From NCBI GenBank assembly GCA_050050115.1, contig JASFUX010000051.1, forward strand, positions 1-15,450: a stretch of 15,450 bases of DNA, read 5' to 3'. The stretch is from JASFUX01 sp050050115 (GTDB lineage: Bacteria > Pseudomonadota > Alphaproteobacteria > Caulobacterales > Maricaulaceae). Positions 1-5,288 of the stretch are shown here, piece after piece. The position numbers and the translations under genes were made by a program. Below the pieces are notes generated by a model. The model was not told the origin of the DNA, ran no database searches, and saw only the letters and a program-made list of their open reading frames with translations. Within the stretch, counting starts at the first letter, position 1; the number at the start of each line of letters is the position of its first letter.

Positions 1-504
1 AGTGAAAGTCTCGTCGAGGAAGCCGAGCGCGGGGGCGGCGTCGCCGACGATGAAGACGAGCTCGGGGGCGGTGAGGCGGAAATTCAGGGGCAGATAGATC
101 GCGCCGATGCGCCAGCAGGCGTACTGAATGTCGAGCATGTCGGTGGAGTTCAGCGACAGCACGCACACCCGGTCGCCCTTCTGCACGCCCTGCGCCTTCA
201 TGAAGCCGGTGAGCCGCGCGACGCGTTCGTGCATCTGCGCATAGGTGTGCCGCCGGCCGGTGTGCAGATCGATCGTCGCAACCTTGTCCGGCCGCGCCGA
301 GACGTTGCCGGCGATCCAGTCGACGACCACGCCGGGTCGCCGCGAGGAGGGCGCCGACGGTGTCGGCGCGACCTTTAGCGCTGGCGCCGCCGCTGGCGCA
401 GCCGGCGCGCTCGGCGTCCTGGCGGTCTCGGCTTTCTTCTTTCCACCAAACAGTCCCATGTCATTCCCCTTCGCTCGCCGCGTTTTCGCGGTCGTGTCGT
501 TCAT
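1..504 (-). CDS. Acyl-CoA synthetase (AMP-binding), N-terminal part, runs off left edge
   Basis: This is the N-terminal part of an ANL-superfamily acyl-CoA synthetase, which activates a carboxylic acid to its CoA thioester using ATP. The visible 168 residues include the family's N-terminal signatures: DWIAGNVSARPDKVA, the TYAQMHERVARL helix, KGDRVCVLSLNS, and CWRIGAIYLPLNFRLTAPEL. The ATP-binding and catalytic motifs lie beyond the window, so substrate class cannot be read. The start at 504 has GAGGAG just upstream and lies 27 bases after the dehydrogenase stop. An in-frame ATG at 459, preceded by AAGGGG at good spacing, is an alternative that gives a protein starting MGLFGGKKK. In both cases the enzyme has an unusual N-terminal extension: a short hydrophobic/Lys segment followed by about 30 Ala/Pro/Ser-rich residues. 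It is co-transcribed with the upstream acyl-CoA dehydrogenase, so it probably activates the acid that feeds this pathway (AtuH-like role, inferred). Confidence 0.88.
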   Translation of the reverse strand, partial: MNDTTAKTRRAKGNDMGLFGGKKKAETARTPSAPAAPAAAPALKVAPTPSAPSSRRPGVVVDWIAGNVSARPDKVATIDLHTGRRHTYAQMHERVARLTGFMKAQGVQKGDRVCVLSLNSTDMLDIQYACWRIGAIYLPLNFRLTAPELVFIVGDAAPALGFLDETFT

Positions 505-531
505 CTTTCTCCTCTCCCGCGGGGAGGAAAC
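505..531 (-). promoter_or_regulatory. Intercistronic hairpin overlapping a Shine-Dalgarno
   Basis: On the minus strand, the 27 bases between the dehydrogenase stop and the synthetase start can fold with a CTCCC/GGGAG core stem around a CGC loop. The purine-rich Shine-Dalgarno (AGAGGAG) forms the 3' flank of the stem. The base complementarity is directly visible. A role in tuning synthetase translation or coupling it to the upstream gene is only inference, because such short GC palindromes are common in GC-rich DNA. Confidence 0.35.
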
Positions 532-1674
532 TCAAAGTCCCATCTGACGCACCGCCAGGTCGCGCATGATCTCCTCCGAGCCGCCGCCGATCGCGAGCAC
601 TTTCACCTCGCGGTAGACCCGCTCGACGAGGTTGCCGCGCAGGTAGCCGGCGCCGCCGAAGATCTGCAGCGCTTCGGAGGCGACGTGCTCGAGCGCCTTG
701 GTGGCGAAGACCTTCGCCTTGGAGATCTCCGCGACCGGCATGTCGCCTTCGTTCACCGCCCAGCAGATGTGATCGAGGTAAGCTTGCGTGGCGTCAACTT
801 CGGCGGACATGTCGGCGATCTTGTGCCGGATCACCTGGTGCTCGATCAGCTTTTTGCCGAAGGTCTCGCGCTCCTGCGCCCAGCCGATCGACTCTTCGAG
901 GCACAGCTTCATCATCCCCAGCGCCTGGGCGATGATGCCGACGCGCTCGAGGTTGAAGTTGTTCATGATCGCAAGAAAGCCGCGGTCCTCCTCGCCGAGC
1001 ATGTTGGTCGCCGGCACGCGGACGTCATCGAAGAACAGCGTCGCCTGGTCCGAGCACCACCAGCCCATCTTCCGCTCGAGCGCTTGACGAGTGAAACCTT
1101 CGGCGTCCGCCTCGACGAAGAAGAGCGAGATGCCCTTGAGGCCCGGCCCGCCTGTGCGCGCGCCGATGACGAAGTAGTCGCTCTTCATCCCGCCGGTGAT
1201 GAAGGTCTTCGAGCCGTTCAGGACGTAGTGGTTGCCGTCCTTGCGCGCCGTGGTCTTGAGGTTGGCGACGTCCGAGCCGCCCGACGGCTCGGTGATCCCG
1301 AGCGAGGAGCTTTTCCGCCCCGACACCACCTCGGGCAGCACCTTCGCCTTGATGTCCTCGTTCGCCAGCGCCTGGATCGGGCCGAGCGAGATCGACCGCG
1401 CGCCGAGCGCCGCGGGCACGCCGTTCGCCCCGCACTTGCCCATCTCTTCGGTGAAGGCGGCGCGCATGAACGCGTCATCGAAGCCCAGTCCGCCGTATTT
1501 TTCCTCGATCCCGAAGCCGAAGGCGCCGAGCGCGCCGACCTTCTCGTGCAACTCCCAGGGAAACTCCCCCGCTTCGTCCCATTCGTCCGCATAAGGCTTG
1601 ATTTCAGTCTCGACGAAACGGCGGATCGCCTCGCGAAACGCGGTCCGCTCCTCGGTCTCGAACGGGCTTTTCAT
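532..1674 (-). CDS. Acyl-CoA dehydrogenase (isovaleryl/citronellyl-CoA dehydrogenase-like)
   Basis: This is a 380-residue FAD-dependent acyl-CoA dehydrogenase, full length for the family, which introduces the alpha,beta double bond into acyl-CoA and passes electrons to ETF. Visible landmarks are ITEPSGGSDVANLKTTA (residues 127-143, flavin/substrate-binding middle domain), RETFGKKLIEHQ (269-280), and QIFGGAGYLRG (337-347) with the C-terminal GGGSEEIMRDLAVRQ. The usual C-terminal catalytic Glu of medium- and short-chain enzymes (the E of Y-E-G-T) is replaced by Gly in AIGGGSEE. A Glu in NLER (E243) sits where isovaleryl-CoA and long-chain dehydrogenases carry their base, which favours a branched substrate. 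The ATG start follows GGGGAGGA by about 11 bases. It is the first gene of the leftward operon, divergent from the AtuA-family operon. An AtuD-like citronellyl-CoA dehydrogenase role is inferred from context. Confidence 0.93.
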   Translation of the reverse strand: MKSPFETEERTAFREAIRRFVETEIKPYADEWDEAGEFPWELHEKVGALGAFGFGIEEKYGGLGFDDAFMRAAFTEEMGKCGANGVPAALGARSISLGPIQALANEDIKAKVLPEVVSGRKSSSLGITEPSGGSDVANLKTTARKDGNHYVLNGSKTFITGGMKSDYFVIGARTGGPGLKGISLFFVEADAEGFTRQALERKMGWWCSDQATLFFDDVRVPATNMLGEEDRGFLAIMNNFNLERVGIIAQALGMMKLCLEESIGWAQERETFGKKLIEHQVIRHKIADMSAEVDATQAYLDHICWAVNEGDMPVAEISKAKVFATKALEHVASEALQIFGGAGYLRGNLVERVYREVKVLAIGGGSEEIMRDLAVRQMGL

Positions 1675-1693
1675 CCCTTGGCGATCCTCCCCG

Positions 1694-1719
1694 GCGCAAG
1701 CGTTTGATCTTGTTTGCGC
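1694..1719. promoter_or_regulatory. Inverted repeat GCGCAA-N14-TTGCGC, possible operator
   Basis: The arms GCGCAA (1694-1699) and TTGCGC (1714-1719) are perfect complements. One further matched pair (C1701/G1712) lies inside an unpaired flank, giving GCGCAAgC-N10-GtTTGCGC. The element lies 20-45 bases upstream of the dehydrogenase start, between its likely promoter and its ribosome-binding site, a position suited to a repressor. The identity of the binding protein cannot be read from sequence. Confidence 0.4.
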
Positions 1720-1763
1720 GCCTTCACTGAAAGAGGTCGCAAGGAGATTGATTTGTCAAACGC
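1700..1763. repeat. Spaced 8-bp inverted pair GCGTTTGA / TCAAACGC
   Basis: GCGTTTGA at 1700-1707 and its exact complement TCAAACGC at 1756-1763 form a perfect 8-bp inverted pair separated by 48 bases. The right copy covers most of the minus-strand TTGACA hexamer and the left copy lies inside the GCGCAA/TTGCGC dyad. Two copies of one half-site in opposite orientation around a divergent promoter could serve one regulator bound at two places. That is inference from position and identity of the copies. Confidence 0.35.
1754..1759 (-). promoter_or_regulatory. -35-like TTGACA for the leftward acyl-CoA genes
   Basis: The minus strand reads TTGACA here, an exact sigma-70 -35 hexamer, 80 bases upstream of the dehydrogenase ATG. 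At 16-19 bases further on only weak pyrimidine-rich hexamers such as CTCTTT are found, so any promoter here has a poor -10 and may need an activator. The hexamer overlaps the TCAAACGC half-site. Confidence 0.35.
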
Positions 1764-1802
1764 AACCGGGTCTGCTCGGGGCTTGAACGGCCGCTCGAAC
1801 GA

Positions 1803-1821
1803 CGCCCGGATCAACCGGGCG
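1803..1821 (+). promoter_or_regulatory. Leader hairpin upstream of the AtuA-family gene
   Basis: CGCCCGG (1803-1809), loop ATCAA, CCGGGCG (1815-1821) is a perfect 7-bp GC stem with a 5-base loop, 37 bases before the TTG start. It has no following U-tract, so it is not a standard terminator. It may be an mRNA-stabilising 5' structure or a protein-binding dyad. The stem is directly visible and its function is not. Confidence 0.4.
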
Positions 1822-1858
1822 CCTGGCAGCGCTGGAGCGGCGGCCGCCGGAGGAGAAC

Positions 1859-3658
1859 TTGGCGCAGGCGAGGACGATCAAGGTCGGCGGCGCGAGCGGC
1901 TACTGGGGCGAGTCCGACATGGCTCTGCCGCAGCTCCTGAAGGCCGGCGGGCTCGACTACATCGTCTTCGACTATCTGGCCGAGATCACCATGTCGATCA
2001 TGGCGCGCGCCCGGGCCAAGGACGCGAGCCTCGGCTATGCGACCGACTTCGTTACGGCGGCGCTGAAGCCCAACTTGAAAGAGATCGCACGCCAGGGCGT
2101 GAAGATCGTCTCGAACGCCGGCGGAGTGAACCCTGAGGCCTGCGCGACGGCGGCGCGAGCGCTGATCGAAGAGCAGGGGCTTGATCTCACGGTCGCGGTT
2201 GTGACGGGCGACGACCTCGCCGCGCGCGTGAAAGACTTCGCCGCAGCGGGCGTGACGGAGATGTTCACCGGCGCGCCGTTTCCCGATCCCGCAAAAGTTG
2301 CGAGCGTCAACGCCTATCTCGGCGCCTTTCCGGTCGCGGCTGCGTTTGGGGCTGGGGCCGACATCGTGATCACCGGTCGGTGCGTCGACAGCGCGGTCAC
2401 TTTGGGGGCGTGCATCCACGCGTTTGGCTGGGGCGCGGACGATCTCGACAAACTCGCCGGCGGCAGCCTCGCCGGCCATATCCTCGAATGCGGGCCGCAG
2501 GCGACGGGCGGCAACTACACCGATTGGGAAGCGGTCGCCGAGCGCATCGACGAGATCGGCTATCCGATTGCAGAGATTTCCGAGGATGGGTCGTTCGTCG
2601 TCTCCAAGCCGGAGGGAACCGGCGGCGCGGTGACGGTCGGAACGGTCGGCGAGCAGTTGCTCTACGAGATCGGCGATCCGCAAGCCTATTTGCTGCCCGA
2701 TGTCGTCTGCGACTTCTCCAAGGTGACGCTCGAGCAGACCGGCGCCGATCAGGTCCGCGTTGCGGGCGCAAAAGGACGGGCCGCGCCGGACAGCTACAAG
2801 GTGTCGGCCACCTACATGGACGGCTGGCGCGCCGGCGCGGTGTTCTTCTTCGCGGGCGAGAAAGCGGCCGCCAAGGCGCGCGTCTTCGCCGGCGCTGGTG
2901 TTGAACGGGCGCGCGGCAAGCTGCGCGCGCTCAATGCACCCGACTACGAGGAAACGCTGATCGAGGTCGTCGGCGACGAAAGCAGCTACGGCGCGACGGC
3001 AAGAGACGTCGCGCCGCGCGAGGTCGCGGTGAAGGTCGCGGTCAAGCACGTCGACGACCGGGCGGCGGGCTTGGTGCTGAAGGAGCTGACCGGAATGGGC
3101 CTCGCGACCCCGCCGGGCCTGACCATGTTCGCCGGCGGCAGGCCCAAGCCGAGCCCGGTGGTGCGGCTGTTCTCATTTCTCGTTTCGAAATCAGAGGTGG
3201 AGGCGGTCGTGTCGGCAGGTGCGCGTGGAGAAGCCGCTGCCGTTTCGTCGGGCGTCGCGTTCGACGTGCGCGCGATCGAGCGCCCGGCGCCGCCGGAGCT
3301 TCCCGATACAGACGAAACGCTGGTCGAGGTTCCGTTGTCACGCCTCGCCTGGGCGCGATCGGGCGACAAGGGCGACAACGCCAACATTGGCGTCCTGCCG
3401 CGCGAAAAAGCCTATGCGCCGTGGATCTGGGCGGCGCTCACCGAGGACGAGGTCGCGCGCCGCTTCGCGCACATTCTCAAAGGCCCGGTCGAGCGCTTCT
3501 TTCTACCCGGAACCGGCGCGATCAACTTCCTGCTCCACGATGTCCTAGGCGGCGGCGGCGTGGCGAGCCTCAGGAACGACCCGCAGGGCAAGAGCTACGC
3601 CCAAATCCTGCTCGCGGCGGAGATCCCCGTGCCGCGCTCAATCGCCGAGGCTCTCTGA
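1859..3658 (+). CDS. atuA: Acyclic terpene utilisation AtuA-family protein (DUF1446)
   Basis: This is a 599-residue protein of the AtuA family, needed for growth on citronellol/geraniol in Pseudomonas but without a firmly assigned biochemical reaction. The N-terminal DUF1446 domain (about residues 5-455) shows VGGASGYWGESD, FDYLAEITMSI, SNAGGVNPEACATAA, and a Gly-rich GFxAGADIVITGRCVDSA-type segment. A smaller C-terminal AtuA domain (about 490-590) carries ARSGDKGDNANIG (S501, D503, K504, D506). The two domains together match full-length AtuA. The start is TTG at 1859, preceded by GGAGGAG at 1849-1855; there is no upstream in-frame ATG with comparable support. It is the first gene of a four-gene operon, and its stop overlaps the next start by one base (TGATG), so the products are probably translationally coupled. 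Cytoplasmic, with no signal peptide or membrane segment. Confidence 0.93.
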   Translation: MAQARTIKVGGASGYWGESDMALPQLLKAGGLDYIVFDYLAEITMSIMARARAKDASLGYATDFVTAALKPNLKEIARQGVKIVSNAGGVNPEACATAARALIEEQGLDLTVAVVTGDDLAARVKDFAAAGVTEMFTGAPFPDPAKVASVNAYLGAFPVAAAFGAGADIVITGRCVDSAVTLGACIHAFGWGADDLDKLAGGSLAGHILECGPQATGGNYTDWEAVAERIDEIGYPIAEISEDGSFVVSKPEGTGGAVTVGTVGEQLLYEIGDPQAYLLPDVVCDFSKVTLEQTGADQVRVAGAKGRAAPDSYKVSATYMDGWRAGAVFFFAGEKAAAKARVFAGAGVERARGKLRALNAPDYEETLIEVVGDESSYGATARDVAPREVAVKVAVKHVDDRAAGLVLKELTGMGLATPPGLTMFAGGRPKPSPVVRLFSFLVSKSEVEAVVSAGARGEAAAVSSGVAFDVRAIERPAPPELPDTDETLVEVPLSRLAWARSGDKGDNANIGVLPREKAYAPWIWAALTEDEVARRFAHILKGPVERFFLPGTGAINFLLHDVLGGGGVASLRNDPQGKSYAQILLAAEIPVPRSIAEAL

Positions 3659-5280
3659 TGGCGCGCTTTCAGTCCCTCATTTCTCCGACGTCCAATGCCT
3701 TCGCGCAAAACCGCGCCGATATGCTCGCGCGCGTAGAGTCGTTGCGCGCGCTTGAAGCCCGCGCCGTCGCCGCCTCGGAGAAGCGCCGCGCGCGGTTCGA
3801 AGAGCGGGGCCAGCTGACGCCGCACGAGCGGGTGACGCGGCTGCTCGACCCCGGCATGCCGTTCGTGCAGCTGCATACGCTGGCCAACTATCTGCTGCAG
3901 GATCCCAACCCCGAAACCTCCGTTCCCGGCGGATCGGTGATCCTCGGGATCGGGTTCGTCAACGGCGCGCGCTGCATGATCTGGGCGGACGACAGCGGCG
4001 TGCGCGCGGGCGCCAATACGCCGGGCGGCGGCGAGGCGTGTATGAATATACAGGCGATGGCGCTCAAGCAGAAGCTGCCGCTGATCCATCTGGTCGAGAG
4101 CGCCGGCGCCAACCTGATGGAGTACAAGGTCGAGGGTTGGGCGCGGGGCGGCCGTCTGTTCGCCAACCTGGCGCGCCTGAGCGCGGCGGGGATTCCGGTC
4201 GTCACCGTGCTGCACGGTCCGTCGACGGCCGGCGGCGCCTATATGCCGGGCCTCTCGGACTATGTGATCGGGGTCAAGCGAAACGGCCTCGCTGCGCTCG
4301 GCGGGGCGGCGTTGACGCGCGCGGCGACGGGGGAGGTGGCTGACGAGCGCGAGCTCGGCGGCAGCGAGATGCATGCGACCGTCTCCGGCCTCGTCGAGTA
4401 TCTCGCAGAGGACGACGCGCACGGGATCGCCACCGCGCGCGACGTGGTCGGACGACTTGGCTGGAACAAACACGCCCACATCGAGAAGCCGACGCCTTAT
4501 GAGCCGCCCGCCTACGACCCGGACGAGCTGGCCGGCTCCGTGCCGGTCGACTATCGCGTGCCCTATGACGTGCGCGAAGTGGTCGCTCGGATCGTCGACG
4601 GCTCGGACTTTGACGACTTCAAGCCCGGCTTCGGCGCCTCGACCGTGTGCCTACAGGCCTCGGTGATGGGGATCGCCGTCGGGATCATCGGCAACAACGG
4701 GCCGATCGACACCCAAGGCGCGAACAAGGCCGCGCAGTTCATGCAGCTCTGCGATCAGGCGGACATGCCGCTCGTGTTCTTGAACAACACCACCGGCTAC
4801 ATGGTCGGCACGGCGTACGAGCAGGCCGGCATGGTCAAGCATGGCTCGAAGATGATCCAGGCGGTTTCGAACGTTCGTGTGCCGAAGATCACGTTCTACA
4901 TCGGCGCGAGCTTCGGCGCGGGCAACTATGGCATGTGCGGGCTCGGCTATGATCCGGACTTCCTCTTCGCTTGGCCGAACGCGCGCACCGGCGTCATGGG
5001 CGGCGGTCAGGCCGCGAAGACCATGAGCCAAGTCGCCGAGGCCCGCGCCGCGCGCACCGGCGACAAAATCGATGAGAAGACTCTGAAGGCGCAGGAAGAC
5101 GCGATCGCAGGCCACTTCGAGGCGCAAGAGGACGCCTTCTACACCTCAGGCCGCGGGCTCGATCACGGCGTCATCGATCCGCGGGACACGCGCAAGGTGC
5201 TGGGCTTTTGTCTCGAGACCTGCCTGGAGGCGCGGGCGCGCGAGGTGCGGCCGAACAGCTTCGGCGTGGCGCGGTTGTGA
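3658..5280 (+). CDS. atuC: Acyl-CoA carboxylase, carboxyltransferase (beta) subunit, geranyl-CoA carboxylase-like
   Basis: This is a 540-residue carboxyltransferase subunit that moves CO2 from biotin to an acyl-CoA. Two crotonase-fold halves are clear. The N half has SVPGGSVILGIGFVNG, ESAGANL (147-153) and the oxyanion-hole segment STAGGAYMPGLSDY (189-202). The C half has GIIGNNGPID, FLNNTTGYMVG, GASFGAGNYGMCG and AWPNARTGVMGGGQAA, with IDPRDTRKVLG near the end. The overall pattern is that of the gamma-carboxylating lineage (methylcrotonyl- and geranyl-CoA carboxylases), not propionyl-CoA carboxylase. After ESAGANL the sequence MEYKVEGWARGGRLF is about two residues shorter than the MCC loop and lacks its F-P-D segment; in MCC a Phe in the beta subunit blocks larger substrates, in GCC a Gly replaces it. 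With AtuA next door this favours geranyl-CoA or a similar long branched substrate, so the symbol is assigned from context. The ATG at 3658 overlaps the preceding stop. Confidence 0.9.
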   Translation: MARFQSLISPTSNAFAQNRADMLARVESLRALEARAVAASEKRRARFEERGQLTPHERVTRLLDPGMPFVQLHTLANYLLQDPNPETSVPGGSVILGIGFVNGARCMIWADDSGVRAGANTPGGGEACMNIQAMALKQKLPLIHLVESAGANLMEYKVEGWARGGRLFANLARLSAAGIPVVTVLHGPSTAGGAYMPGLSDYVIGVKRNGLAALGGAALTRAATGEVADERELGGSEMHATVSGLVEYLAEDDAHGIATARDVVGRLGWNKHAHIEKPTPYEPPAYDPDELAGSVPVDYRVPYDVREVVARIVDGSDFDDFKPGFGASTVCLQASVMGIAVGIIGNNGPIDTQGANKAAQFMQLCDQADMPLVFLNNTTGYMVGTAYEQAGMVKHGSKMIQAVSNVRVPKITFYIGASFGAGNYGMCGLGYDPDFLFAWPNARTGVMGGGQAAKTMSQVAEARAARTGDKIDEKTLKAQEDAIAGHFEAQEDAFYTSGRGLDHGVIDPRDTRKVLGFCLETCLEARAREVRPNSFGVARL

Positions 5281-5288
5281 GGCGCGCG

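Larger units (their letters stand above)
1675..1858. promoter_or_regulatory. Divergent control region of the Atu-like locus
   Basis: This 184-base gap separates the leftward dehydrogenase/synthetase genes from the rightward AtuA-carboxylase operon, so both promoters should lie here. It contains a perfect TTGACA hexamer on the minus strand, two overlapping inverted-repeat systems and a 7-bp hairpin, each listed separately. I find no convincing -10 hexamer on either strand. No regulator gene such as AtuR is in the window, so the controlling protein is unknown. Confidence 0.7.

Noticed and set aside
685..1707. A 340-codon open frame on the plus strand opposite the acyl-CoA dehydrogenase
   Set aside because: It lies entirely antisense to a gene with clear family motifs, its translation is Arg/Asp/Leu/His-biased as expected of a GC-rich shadow frame, and it has no recognisable domain.
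1811..3049. A 412-codon open frame on the minus strand opposite the AtuA-family gene
   Set aside because: Antisense shadow with Arg/Asp-rich, motif-free translation and no ribosome-binding site worth noting.
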